A stretch of 37,099 bases of DNA from Diatrype stigma (taxonomy: Eukaryota > Ascomycota > Sordariomycetes > Xylariales > Diatrypaceae): the NCBI GenBank assembly GCA_022225965.2, contig JAKJXP020000190.1, positions 1 through 37,099 of the forward strand, given 5' to 3'. Below the pieces are notes generated by a model. The model saw only the letters and a program-made list of their open reading frames with translations, did not search any database and was not told the DNA's origin. The translations under genes and the position numbers were made by a program. Shown here one piece after another: positions 1-10,074 of the stretch (within the stretch, counting starts at the first letter, position 1; every line of letters starts with the position of its first letter).

Positions 1-541
1 TGATACTGTGTTATGCGCCAGGTAATTATATAAGCAAAGTATACAGTATATATAAGCCAAAACTATACTAGGGGGGTCTGTCCAGATGTAAACCGACTTT
101 TGGCCGCTACCTTCGTACCTCATGGCGATTGATAAATCGACCCATCCTCGCTCTTCTCTCCCACACTTGGAACCTTTGAAATTTTACACTTCCTAGCTCT
201 CAACCTTTCTCTTCTTCCTTACTTACACTTCTCCCGATCGACTGAGCAACATATCTCAGTTAATAGAATCAATAATACCCTCGAAAGAGTCGCCATCAAA
301 ATCCTGCTTCTCAATCGATTTACAGTAGTCGTCATCTGCCTCGATACGATACAGAAAGATACCTAACTGAACCGAATCCCTGCGAGAAAAAAGTTGCCGA
401 ACACATCCGAAGGCCGAGAAACACCTCGTCTACACCATTTCACGTGAAATTTCCTCCTTCCATTGAGCTATTATTCTAGCTTGAGGGTAGAAAAGAATAA
501 TCCTAATACACCACACGAATAAAACCCATAACTACACCACA
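1..541. other. Upstream region of the Kgd4-like gene, no gene seen
   Basis: No coding segment is recognisable here. The stretch holds the presumed promoter and 5' leader of the gene starting at 542. An AT-rich TATA-like run lies at about 45-56, far from that start. Pyrimidine-rich tracts lie at about 150-235, a common feature of fungal leaders. Anything belonging to a gene left of the window edge cannot be judged. Confidence 0.5.
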
Positions 542-1141
542 ATGTATGCGACCAGAGCTATGCGCCAGGCTGCGCACGCCGCCGAGCGCACGCCTTTGAT
601 CAAGTTCCTCGGCCGACGAACAATTCCTTGTGAGTCTCACACATCCCACTTGGTGGTTGACTGTTCCCACTCAGCTCAACCGCCAAGCCCATCAGCCAAC
701 CAACCATAATCCAGCAATTTCCCATCACATCACCACGCCTTCACTCAACAATTGAACAAATGAAAACATCACTCTGCTACACAATGATCCTTAGGTTGTA
801 ACCTGCCTGAAAAGAAAGAACAAAAATGCTAACCCAACCAAACAGCTCAAGTTGACCACACCCCGCAGCCGCACCCGGCCTCGCCGACAGGCTCGCTGCC
901 CCAAGGCTTCAAGGGGGGCAACTCTCACCCCTCCTTCAGCTCCTACCGGGACCACGCGCAGCAGCACGGGCCTCTGCGCAAGTCCATCGGCACGCAGACC
1001 GGCGCCCACCTGGGCCCCGTGCAGCCGCCCAGCGGCATCGCCTTCGACCGCAATGAGCTACCCGAGCGTTTCCGTCGCCTCCCTCTGACCCTCGCCGAAA
1101 TCGAGGCTGTCGAGACGGGCGGCGCGGCCCTGTTCGGCTGA
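542..1141 (+). CDS. KGD4: Kgd4/Ymr31-like subunit of mitochondrial 2-oxoglutarate dehydrogenase
   Basis: I read two exons, 542..629 and 846..1141, giving 127 aa. The intron begins GTGAGT, has a GCTAAC branch site near 825 and ends ACAG. The ATG at 542 has A at -3. The N-terminus (MYATRAMRQAAHAAER) is rich in Ala and Arg and lacks acidic residues early on, as in a mitochondrial presequence, and is followed by TPLIKFLGRR. The C-terminus NELPERFRRLPLTLAEIEA then VETGGA matches the diagnostic end of yeast Kgd4/Ymr31 (ELPxRFR, then a glutamate-rich helix and SGGA/TGGA). In yeast this small protein tethers the E3 subunit to the 2-oxoglutarate dehydrogenase complex; older annotations call it a 37S mitoribosomal protein. 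The assignment rests on recalled family resemblance plus intact splice phase. Confidence 0.8.
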
Positions 1142-2197
1142 TTGGCTTTCCTCTCTATGAATTACTTTAAAATTTTAAAACCAAAAAGATTCGGGATATG
1201 AGGGGTCTGGCCACGGGGGTGAAATCAACCGATGATTTTATTCGAGTGCATTGACTACCCAAGGACACTCGGGGAAAGAGGGAGACGACCAACCAAGGAG
1301 AAGAAGGGGGAGAAAGGTTACGAAATGCACTGCACTTGATTATACCCAGTTAATCGATCGATTGATTGATTCACTATGGCATTGAAGATATCATGCCAAC
1401 CCAGCACTTTTGCACGAACATAAGGTGCGTCAACCGGACGGGGTACTCAACAGCCACGGATGGTACCAACGGCGATGCCAACACCCAGTACGACCACAAC
1501 CAACACCAACACCAATGATCACCAACACGAAGGCATGGCCGATATATCAATTACGCGACATGGGAGGATATGACAATACTGATCACGACGATGATATGAC
1601 GGGTTCATGCAAGGTTATGTGTCGCCGAAAGGCAACGAACCCATGCATGACCTAACTGCCCCACGTCAGTTCAGGAGGGGCTTGAAATTCCCTGAAGCCA
1701 GTGTTTAACGCCCTCCCTACAGGGGTGGGGGTGAGGGGCCCGAGGAAATATCCTCTGGTGTACGGAGTTAGACCTCTTGTTTCCTACTTGCTGATTCATT
1801 CCGTGTACGATGCTCTGTAAATAGACCCCAAAAGCCTCATGAATGGAAAAAACAAGAAAAGTATTATGTTATATAACATCACTCGCCCACTCATTTGGTA
1901 GTGCTATGTGCTTGACGACACGCTTGACGACGATGACTTGATTACTATTGATGACCATTTATACAGTACTTTCCTTGGGTCTCTTATAGAACCCCCAAAA
2001 ACATGTATACACATTACCCAGAACAGTCGATTCCGTCCTATCAGGGCTTTTCCTCGGAAGGTCGTGATGTTTAACAGCATGCTGAAGGTACGGCTTGCCG
2101 CTACTGGGATTTTCATCCAAAACCAATGAGCACGTCACTGGATGACAGACTTCGATGTCCACAAGTCTTGACCAAACGACCGATCAATTTGTTTCAT
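1142..2197. other. Intergenic region, no gene seen
   Basis: This region lies between the convergent 3' ends of the Kgd4-like gene (+) and the polynucleotide kinase gene (-). Short open frames at 1410-1655 and 1908-2129 have no recognisable motif, splice context or codon bias, so I do not call them. The region should contain both 3' UTRs. Confidence 0.5.
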
Positions 2198-4307
2198 CTA
2201 AGTCCAGTACCGCCCCCAGATCTCGTACTCCTCCTTCGTGCCACGGAACTGGAAGTCGACCGCGACCACGTCCTGGAAGCCCTCGCCGACCGTGGGCTCC
2301 TGGAAGCGCGCGAAGAAGCTGTTGAACGCGAGCTTGGGGAGCGCCGTGCGGGCTTCGGGGTTCATCTGTTTGTTTTGTTCTTGCGGTTAGCGACGGAGCG
2401 AGGCAAAGACCAGTGATTGACTATGTTGACTGGACATTAGGAAGCAGGGGCGGGCAGGGAGATGGACGGATTGACGGGCAGACGATTCGAGTCACCAATG
2501 CGAAAAAGCGTAGTCAATGAAAATCACATACCCCCTTATTCAGCGCCCGCACCACATCATTGTGCTCGCACACAGCGGCCGGAGCGCGCAACCACACGCA
2601 GCGGACGGGGACGCCGTGCCGGCGCGCGAGCTCGACCCACTCGCGCCGGCCCTCCTTATCCGGGTTCGTGTTGTCGACCACGACCCCGCCTCCTACTTGT
2701 TCGGAGGTACCGGCCGACGCCGACGCCGACAGCAGGTCCGACGCCGCCCGCAGGCACTTGGCCCGCGTCTTCAGCGTGTCCTGGTTGACGCGCTCGTACC
2801 CCAGCGGCTGCAGGTACCGCCGGAAGAACGTGCTCTTGCCCGACCCGGGAGGGCCGCAGAACAGCACCAGGTCGCGGGCGTTCTTGCGCTCGAACAGCAC
2901 GTTCGTGTTTGTGGCTGTGCTGCCTTCCTCTTGAAGCTCTTTTTTGCTCCCTTCTTTGTTACTGCTGTTATTATCGCTATCGGCGGCAGCGGTGGTGGCA
3001 GATGGATACGGGAAGGCCGCCAGGTCGAAGTCGCGCAGGAACTCGCGCGGCGCCTCCCCGAGGAAGTACTCCTCGGGCGTCCGGTACGCCACGCCCACGT
3101 TGTGCGCGAAGTTGCGGTCCGAGCAGCTGAAGTCCTTGGCGACGGCCGGATTCCTGGTCTTCGTCTTCTTGTTCTTCGCGTCGCCTGCTCCTTCCCCACC
3201 ACCACCGCCATCGACCAGCCGCGCGGTCCTCCCGCCCGCATCGCCGACAAAAAAGCTAGCCTCCCGGTCGACCTCCGCGGGCGCCAGGTCGTAATCGTCG
3301 CAGACCTCGGCCCACATGCCGGGGCGCGGCTTGCGGTAGATGTCGCGGCCCGTGGCGGCGTACACGGCGGTCGGGATGTCGAGCTGGGCCAGCACGGCGG
3401 CGCACTTCTGCTTGAACTTGGCGACGCGGTCCTTGCCGAGGTTTTTCGGACCCTTCGTCTTGGCGTGCGGGTCCGGGTGCAGCGTCAGCCCGGCCTGGTT
3501 GCTCAGGATCACCACCCGGTAATTCTCCTCGTGGTACAGCTGGCGCAGGCGCGCGGGCACGCTCGCGTCCCACCACTTCCAGTCCGCGGGGTCGTCGCTG
3601 TGCCGCTTGCCTGATGCGGTCGCTATGAGGGTTGAGTCCTGTTGGTGGGGTGAGGCGGGAGGCAGAGGACGCCGTTAGCTAGGGTTCGGTTGCTTGAGAT
3701 GTATCGTTCGTGTGGAGGGAATGCGCGCATTGCTGTGTCGCCTATTAAGTATAATGAGGGAGGGAGAAGCGCGTTCTACGTACGAGGTCAAACGCGGCAA
3801 TCTTCCGCCTCTTCACCCCGCTCAATCGCTCCGAATCCTCCTTTTTCGTGGCGTCGTCGTCGCCGCCATCGCTCGCCGGCTCGTAGCGGCCAACAAGCAG
3901 CGTCGCGGGTGTGTCGTCGTTCGGGGCGCGCTCGGTCCAGATCGTCCTCGTCTGCTCTCGGGGCTTCTGGGAGGCCGGCGTGAAGAAGCTAGCTACGGCA
4001 CCCTCTGCGTGTTCGGCTGGTCAGCAGCTTGTAACTAGTAACCGCAGACACGCCATACCATGCCATGATATACGCGCAATTGGTATGGGATATGGGATAT
4101 ATGTAGAAAGAAGGGGGCATAAGAGCGCCCGCTATGCATCCACCCATCCTCCTCCCCGTCCGCCCACTCTACTGCCGTAGTTACTTACGTACTTGAGATG
4201 CTGCTTTGGGCCTTCCGCTTCACGGGCGGCGGCGATATCGGCCGGTCGGCCTTCCGCTTGCCATCCGCGCCGGCAGCGGTGGCTGCAGCGCCGGAAACCG
4301 GGGTCAT
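2198..4307 (-). CDS. PNK1: Bifunctional polynucleotide kinase / 3'-phosphatase (Pnk1/PNKP family)
   Basis: Four exons on the minus strand: 4193..4307, 3784..4004, 3638..2532 and 2365..2198, giving 536 aa; all joins keep phase. It repairs DNA strand-break ends by removing 3'-phosphates and phosphorylating 5'-hydroxyls. The basic N-terminus is followed by a PCNA-box-like VASFFTP. The HAD phosphatase nucleophile motif FDLDSTL (D111, D113) is split by the second intron. Further HAD motifs are ILSNQAG (about 156-162), KPRPGMW (about 215-221) and VGDAGGR (about 243-249). The kinase P-loop is GPPGSGKS (about 374-381). The last exon supplies the family C-terminus MNPEARTALPKLAFNSF...WGRYWT. Two low-complexity inserts (Gly/Lys-rich near residue 260, Ser/Asn/Glu-rich near residue 340) lengthen it. 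The 3' end of intron 1 has an alternative AG 15 nt upstream in the same phase. The ATG at 4307 has A at -3; an in-frame ATG at 4379 is discussed in findings. Confidence 0.92.
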
Positions 4308-4379
4308 TCTACAAAGAAGTGCGGAGGAGATGGATCTGCGAAGGGTTGGTCCTCGAATCGCGGCATAGAGTGGGACCAT

Positions 4380-4957
4380 GTGTCTTTGTGGCCGGTAGAA
4401 TGGACAGTGCCACAGCGCTTGAGATGCCGTTTGGGGGGATGGGGAAAGGTTTAGGATGTCGGATGTGTATGTAAGTGCTACAGTTAAGTCGATGATAAAG
4501 GGGCGACGCGCTGAAGGTCCCGAGGTCCAGGGGAATTGAGGTCATCGGCTTATCGATAAGAGCTAATTAACTAAGCGTTAGTGTGTTCAGGGGTGTTCTT
4601 ATCGGCGTTCTTGGACGCATCCATCCCATTTGCCATCTCTCCTTTCCTTCATCTTTCATCCTGTTGTATATTCCCCATAATCAAATACGTCGGCGCTTCT
4701 CCTGGAAACGGCATCCCTTTTTCGAGTACGGAGCGCCAAGAGGTAAACCTGAGATGCCGTCGAACAGTTTGTATTCTGCGCACTTGCGAACGTAGTGTTT
4801 ATCCAGATGTATGATTCATTAATGGGCTAGGCTACTCAGCAACGATTACGCCGTCTTTTATATAGTAGACATAGTTAGGTATATATATTTCGTTTCATTT
4901 TACCCCGTCCCCCAGCCCCTCGGTGACGCTCAAGTTCTCAAGCTGGGATTCACCCAA
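4380..4957. other. Intergenic region, no gene seen
   Basis: This is the stretch between the 5' side of the polynucleotide kinase gene and the 3' end of the secreted-protein gene, both on the minus strand. It should hold the promoter of the former and the 3' UTR of the latter. Small open frames at 4581-4814 show no supporting features. Confidence 0.5.
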
Positions 4958-6028
4958 TCAAGACCCAACATTCCCCGCATACTCGATGTTTCCACATCCC
5001 GACTGCACGTAGATGCCCTGTCCCGGGGACACGCCCGACTCGGTCTTGTACGAGTAGATGAACTTGCCGCAGGCCGAGTCGCCCTCGCCGGCGACGGCGT
5101 TGTAGAGCAGGCCGCAGTACGAGCCGCCACCGGCCATCATGGCCGCGCAGCTCTCGTTGTCTGCGCACAGCTGGCAGCAGGCGCTGGGCTCGAGGAACTC
5201 GTCGCCGTCGACGTACACGATCGCGCTGTCGGCGTAGTCGCCCGGCACGAGCCCCCGGTCCTCGATGCCCCAGATCACGTTCGTCGGCGCGCACTTGGCC
5301 GCGTACGTCGTCGTGGTGGGAGAGGTGGCGCACGACGCGCTGATAGTCGTCGTGGTGCTGGCCACGCGCGCGTGCGTCTGCGTCTTCGTCACCGTCGACA
5401 GGTACGCCACCGTGCTGTAGGTCCCGGTCAGCGTGACCGTCGTCGTGATCGACGTCACCGTGCTGGTCGGCGTCACCGTCACCGTGGTCTTGCCCGACGT
5501 CGCCGTCGGCACCAGCCGCGTGAAGATGGTCACCGCCGTCTCGCAGACCACCTTGGTCGCGTACGACGCCGGCACCGTCTGCACCTGGCCCGAGACCGGC
5601 GCGTAGGTGCCGCTGTACGCCGTCGCGGCGGCCGACGGCGGCTGCTTGGCGCCGGCCGTGCACACCGTGGTCGGGATGGTCGCCGTCCCGATGACCCCGT
5701 CGGTGAGCACGTAGACGTCGTACTCCGGGAGCGTGGACGTGACCTCGACGTACGCCTGGCGCGTCTCCGTGCGCACGGTCTGCGTGACGGCCGCGGCGGT
5801 GACCTTGGAGGTCGCCGGCACCGTGACCTCCTTGTCCGTGACGACCGTGGAGACGGTGCGGAGGGTGTTGAGCACGGGGATCGAGGTCGGCACCGCGGTG
5901 GCGCCGCTGCCGAACTCCGTCGAGCACCCGCTGTTCGTCACGGCCGAGTAGGACGTGGCCGTGGTACCATGGGCGGCGGTTACCAACGCGCCGAAGACGG
6001 CCGCGCTGGCGATGAGTTGACGCAGCAT
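4958..6028 (-). CDS. Secreted Thr/Ser-rich protein with Cys-rich PAN/apple-like C-terminal domain
   Basis: Intronless, 356 aa. A classical signal peptide (MLRQLIASAAVFGALVTAAHG) ends near residue 21. Residues from about 40 to 240 are a Thr/Val/Ser-rich stalk with loose TVTxTxTVT repeats, likely O-glycosylated. The C-terminal 110 residues contain at least eight cysteines, including ACCQLCADNESC followed by SYCGLLYN and ending QSGCGNIEYAG. That spacing resembles PAN/apple-type domains of fungal extracellular proteins. There is no C-terminal hydrophobic tail, so no GPI anchor is evident. It probably acts at the cell wall or outside the cell, but no enzymatic motif is visible and the function is unknown. 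A TATA-like element lies about 117 nt upstream. Confidence 0.8.
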   Translation of the reverse strand: MLRQLIASAAVFGALVTAAHGTTATSYSAVTNSGCSTEFGSGATAVPTSIPVLNTLRTVSTVVTDKEVTVPATSKVTAAAVTQTVRTETRQAYVEVTSTLPEYDVYVLTDGVIGTATIPTTVCTAGAKQPPSAAATAYSGTYAPVSGQVQTVPASYATKVVCETAVTIFTRLVPTATSGKTTVTVTPTSTVTSITTTVTLTGTYSTVAYLSTVTKTQTHARVASTTTTISASCATSPTTTTYAAKCAPTNVIWGIEDRGLVPGDYADSAIVYVDGDEFLEPSACCQLCADNESCAAMMAGGGSYCGLLYNAVAGEGDSACGKFIYSYKTESGVSPGQGIYVQSGCGNIEYAGNVGS

Positions 6029-7194
6029 GCTGAATGTGTGAGACCTTGGATTGGACGGGGGAAGTGGTATTAGGAGGGATGAGATGCGGAAATCAAGCTT
6101 TTCTCCCTGGTATCGCCAATGGCTGGGCAGGGCTAGATGGTACGCTTATATACCTAGTATATAACCTGGCACTTCCCCTCTCTGTCATTGCCGAAGCTGT
6201 CAGGCGATTAAGCATCGGCTAGTCCGACTTTCTGCATACGGCGACGGACGGGATGCTACGCCTGGCGACTGTGGAGCACGCGAAGCAGCGAATCACGTCC
6301 GTCAACAATGTATGAATTAGGTATGTAGGATCAAGTAAGACATTTGACCTACCTTTGTCAGCTGCGGCGAGGGAAAACGCAGTTTCCTATTAGGGGCAAG
6401 TCGGCAAAGTCTAGAACGTATACTATCCTAACTAGAGGCTGGGAGCCCATTTTGACTCTGCATAGGCGTACCGGTCTTTTGCTTCCGAAGGTTTAGTATT
6501 ATACTAAGTTGCAATTGGGAGTTGAAGTCAACGATGGCATGGACTCGCGCCGCATGCCTGCATGGTGTCTTAGAGATATGCCGAGGCATCAGTTTTAGAT
6601 ACTGCAGTTCGACTCGACTGTTTGGCAAATGTATTCAATCTTATCAACAGACGAAGTAAGGACCTTGTGGGATATGTGGTAGATTATGGCAGGTGGTGAG
6701 TCTATGGCTACCAAGTTCCAGGAGTTTCTGATCACCTAGTCGCGGTTGGAACCTCTGAGGGGCCCACGGCTTGGACGTGATTCACAGAATGAGTGAGTGA
6801 AATACAAGGTGGAAGCCAACTTCCGTTCTCATCTATTCAACTCTGTGCTTACCATATGATTAGACAATATCAGAAAGAGAAACCCCACATGGTTATAAAT
6901 CACACCAACGCTGAAAGTATCCATGGAGTTCTGTTATACAACCATGCGGAAAGCTATTTACAATCGCTCGATAGGTAAAGGATAGCTAACCAGGCAGGTG
7001 ATAATCTGGGTGCTAAAGTACTGAGTGATGTTCGCAAATCCCGGGCTTCATGAGATCCATGCGGCCGTTTGTGTTAGGGGACGATGCGTTATGGACTTGG
7101 GACCCCCCTTGTCCTACACCAAAGCATCGTTTACAGAGACTGTGTAGTTATCTCTTTGGGCACGGCAGTATTTTTAACGTTACTTAGCTATCAA
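6029..7194. other. Intergenic region between secreted-protein gene and rvt, no gene seen
   Basis: About 1.2 kb with no recognisable coding exon. The left part is the promoter of the secreted-protein gene; the right end should include the 3' UTR of the reverse transcriptase gene. Frames at 6428-6628 and 6793-6978 are short, AT-rich and without motifs. No tRNA fold was found. Confidence 0.5.
6145..6152 (-). promoter_or_regulatory. TATA-like box of the secreted-protein gene
   Basis: The minus strand reads TATATAAG here, about 117 nt upstream of the ATG at 6028. Spacing is reasonable for a leader of a few tens of bases. The call rests on sequence match only. Confidence 0.4.
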
Positions 7195-10074
7195 TCACAA
7201 CACCATATTCCATCTGACCGCCCTCTTTCTCATCATGGTCAACAGACCCAGCGGCAGATACTTCTCCTCCACGAGCCGGAACCCCCCGTACTTCTCGTTC
7301 AGCTCGCTGCCGTACATCTGCAACGCCCACCGTATCTCCTTCGACCTGGCGTCGGAACCCTCCTCTCCGATGCCGATCTGGGAGAGCACGCGCTTCACCC
7401 CTCCGTCGAGAAACGGCGTCCACGTCGCTGGCGCGCCGAGAAGCTCGGCGTAGGTCTTCCCGAGATGGATGTCCGTCGTCTCGCGGTAGCGCGTGTACTC
7501 CTCGAAGCTGAAGTACCTGCCCCGCTCTTCGGGTGCGACGACGCGCAGCATGGCCTCTTTCTCCTCCTGGGGCTTGCCGCGCTGGTCAAGCCATCGGGTG
7601 ATCGTGCGGAGTCGCGCGTCGACGGTGTCCGCCTCGAACTGCGCCGCAAGATTCGCGTATTCGCTCTTCTCGAACCGGTAGAACCTCTGCATCGTGGCCT
7701 CGGGGGTTTCCTGCTCCACGGGGAAGCCGTGGAGGACGCTGATCATGGCGATGAAGGGGTTCCGCAGCCCGAGACCGCCCAGGCGCTCCGGTAGGAACAG
7801 GAACGCGTCCGGCAGGTCCGTGGCTCCGAAGCGGTCCTGGATTTTCGCTTTCAGATACCGAACGACGTTGCCACGTCCGTCGTGGTGGTGGCTGTCTGTG
7901 GACTTGTTGAAAAGGGTATCCTGCATCCGCTTGTAGGTCTCTAGAATGCTTTCCACGTGTTTCTTTCCGAGACAAAGCGCCGGCTCGCCGAACGTGTGGC
8001 TGAAGAACCTCCCCATGCAGCTGTTCCAGGTCCGCACCCAGTCCAGCACGCTGGTGCAGGCGCCCAGCTGCTTCTCCAGCTGCGTGATGTGAGCAGCCAC
8101 CTGTTCCTGGTCGATAACCCACTCGCCGCTCGTGGGATCTAAGACCAAGTGCCCGATTCTGACTACGCCCTTCGGGAATGCAGACACAGCTTTCGGATCG
8201 GTCGGCGGCTTATTGTCCTTGCTCAGGAAGGCCGAGCCCGTCTTGTGCATGTTGAATTCCACGCCCATCACCCTTGCAAATTCCTGCATGGTCTCCCATG
8301 CCTTGCTGCACTGGGCCGGTTTACCACAAAGCCAGAGGTCGTCGTGAAGCCGATACAGCAGCATGCCCGCTTTCTGGTTGACCGCCAGATCCATCACGAA
8401 CAATACGAGCTCACCCATGAACTTCTCGATCGCGTGCGCCATGGGCACACCGCGCTTGCGGATCTTGGGATCGCGGGGGGTGGATGGCGCGTCGTCCGAG
8501 GAGTGGACGACGTTCAGCGGCGCCTCGAGCACTTTTCTGAAGAACTCGATGAGGACCTCCGGGTAGCCGAAGAACCGCATGACGGTGAAGATGGTGGTGT
8601 GCGATAATCCCGTGGCGTACCATTGCAGATCGGACTGCAGAACGGCGGCCTCGCCATACAACGACCGGTGGATGATGGCTTCTGTTGCCAGCGTGCGTAA
8701 CAGGAGCTGCTTGGTGTTCGTAATCTCGGGAGCAGGTTCACCGGAATCTGAGTCTTCCTCGTCGCCACCGTCATTGTCGTATCCACCTATAGTATGCACC
8801 GTAGACGGTAGTTGTGATAGAAAGAAGTACTGGTAGTAGTTCTCTCTCCGCTTCCTATCAATAGTTTCACTGCTGAGTGGACCGTCAAGCATGAAGTATT
8901 GACGCCGTAACCTGTCCACCTCGGTGATCTTGGGACTGAAGTCCCAACTCCAGACCTTGTTTTTATATGAAGAAACCAGCCGTTGCAGCAAGCCCTTGAG
9001 CTGCACGCAGCACTGGATCCCGACGTAGTGGATGAAGATGGCCTGGAGCACGTCCTCGTCCATCCAGATGCGGTACTTGCCGTTCAGCTGCTGGCGCGGC
9101 AGGACGGGGATGCCCTCGGGGCCGGCGTCCCACTCCCAGTTCTCGAGGTCCGAGTACCGCATGTTGAGCACGTCGCAGATCTCCGACATGACCACCGAGC
9201 TCTCCAGGAAGTCGCGCAGGACCGCCTGCTTCTCGTCGCTCAGGAGGTCCTCGGCGAGCAGGCCCTTGATGCACCACTTCAGCGTGCGCTCGTCGAAGGG
9301 CGCCCGCGCGATCAGGACCGGCCTCGCCTCTTTGAGCATTTTCCTCAGCCTCTCGAGCGCCTTGGTAGCCTCGTCGCCTGCAAATAGCCCTTGCAGGTAC
9401 TCGTTGATCTCCTGCTCGTCCGTGTTCAGGGGCTCGAAGACGACGCCCTCGAACTTATCGCACAATGCCTGTAGGCGCTGCTTTTGGCGATCCTCTAGGA
9501 TTTCGAAGGAATCACTAGCAGCATCATCATTATCATCGTCGTCGTTACCACTACCCTGCGGTGGTGATTTGGGACCACTGATATCGCCCGAGCGCGTCTC
9601 CTCCGTAGTGGCGTCGTCCATAGGCGGCGTCGACGGGTCCATCCACTCGGTCAAGAGGCGCGCGTACAGGTGGGCGAGGCCCATCCTGCGGCTCTTGACC
9701 TCGATCTTGTCGCGGAGCAGGTCCTCGGAGGCGCGCATCATGTCGTCGGGCACCGAGGTGTCGTACGCCGACTGGTGCAGCCAATGGCGCACGTTGAGCA
9801 CGCGGTTCCCCTGCTCGCTCGGGACTTCCGCGCTGCTGTTCTCCATCTCCGCGGGGTCCAGCACCTCGGGATACAAGTCCTCCAGCCCCCGCAGCAGCTG
9901 GGCGATGCGGGCGCGGACGTCCCCCGGGTCCCGGCCCGGGTGCTGGGCGGCCGCGGCCAGGACATCGCTCTTGCGCGCCTCGTACTTCTCCCGCTGCTTG
10001 TCGAGCTCCTTGATCTTGGTCAAGGAGATGGACTGCATGGTTTGGGAGAGAATGGAAGGGGGTGGTGCTGCCAT
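7195..10074 (-). CDS. rvt: Domesticated single-copy reverse transcriptase-related protein (rvt family)
   Basis: One uninterrupted 959-aa frame; the start at 10074 has A at -3. The N-terminal 200 residues are charged and partly coiled-coil (SLTKIKELDKQREKYEARK), followed by an acidic linker (about 177-195). The RT fingers/palm follows. Motif A is LQSDLQWYATGL (Asp482). Motif B is RKRGVPMAHAIEKF (539-552). Motif C is YRLHDDLWL, with His-Asp-Asp at 577-579 in place of Tyr-x-Asp-Asp. Motif D is GVEFNMHKTG, and motif E is RIGHLVLD. A thumb-like segment contains LPERLGGLGL (761-770). There is no endonuclease, integrase, RNase H, gag or LTR. This fits the rvt family: stationary cellular RT genes found in fungi and a few other lineages, described as able to polymerise NTPs and dNTPs and induced by amino-acid stress in Neurospora. 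The biological role is unknown. GC content resembles the neighbouring genes, so it is not a recent transposon. Confidence 0.9.
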   Translation of the reverse strand: MAAPPPSILSQTMQSISLTKIKELDKQREKYEARKSDVLAAAAQHPGRDPGDVRARIAQLLRGLEDLYPEVLDPAEMENSSAEVPSEQGNRVLNVRHWLHQSAYDTSVPDDMMRASEDLLRDKIEVKSRRMGLAHLYARLLTEWMDPSTPPMDDATTEETRSGDISGPKSPPQGSGNDDDDNDDAASDSFEILEDRQKQRLQALCDKFEGVVFEPLNTDEQEINEYLQGLFAGDEATKALERLRKMLKEARPVLIARAPFDERTLKWCIKGLLAEDLLSDEKQAVLRDFLESSVVMSEICDVLNMRYSDLENWEWDAGPEGIPVLPRQQLNGKYRIWMDEDVLQAIFIHYVGIQCCVQLKGLLQRLVSSYKNKVWSWDFSPKITEVDRLRRQYFMLDGPLSSETIDRKRRENYYQYFFLSQLPSTVHTIGGYDNDGGDEEDSDSGEPAPEITNTKQLLLRTLATEAIIHRSLYGEAAVLQSDLQWYATGLSHTTIFTVMRFFGYPEVLIEFFRKVLEAPLNVVHSSDDAPSTPRDPKIRKRGVPMAHAIEKFMGELVLFVMDLAVNQKAGMLLYRLHDDLWLCGKPAQCSKAWETMQEFARVMGVEFNMHKTGSAFLSKDNKPPTDPKAVSAFPKGVVRIGHLVLDPTSGEWVIDQEQVAAHITQLEKQLGACTSVLDWVRTWNSCMGRFFSHTFGEPALCLGKKHVESILETYKRMQDTLFNKSTDSHHHDGRGNVVRYLKAKIQDRFGATDLPDAFLFLPERLGGLGLRNPFIAMISVLHGFPVEQETPEATMQRFYRFEKSEYANLAAQFEADTVDARLRTITRWLDQRGKPQEEKEAMLRVVAPEERGRYFSFEEYTRYRETTDIHLGKTYAELLGAPATWTPFLDGGVKRVLSQIGIGEEGSDARSKEIRWALQMYGSELNEKYGGFRLVEEKYLPLGLLTMMRKRAVRWNMVL

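Noticed and set aside
1410..1655. Short plus-strand frame in the first intergenic region
   Set aside because: No motif, no codon bias and no splice partners; likely chance.
2517..3614. Long plus-strand open frame of 365 codons
   Set aside because: It is the antisense shadow of the polynucleotide kinase exon, whose minus-strand product has clear HAD and P-loop motifs.
4950..5927. 325-codon frame on the minus strand, rich in Arg, His, Gly and Asp
   Set aside because: It overlaps the secreted-protein gene in another frame; composition reflects GC-rich third positions of the real gene.
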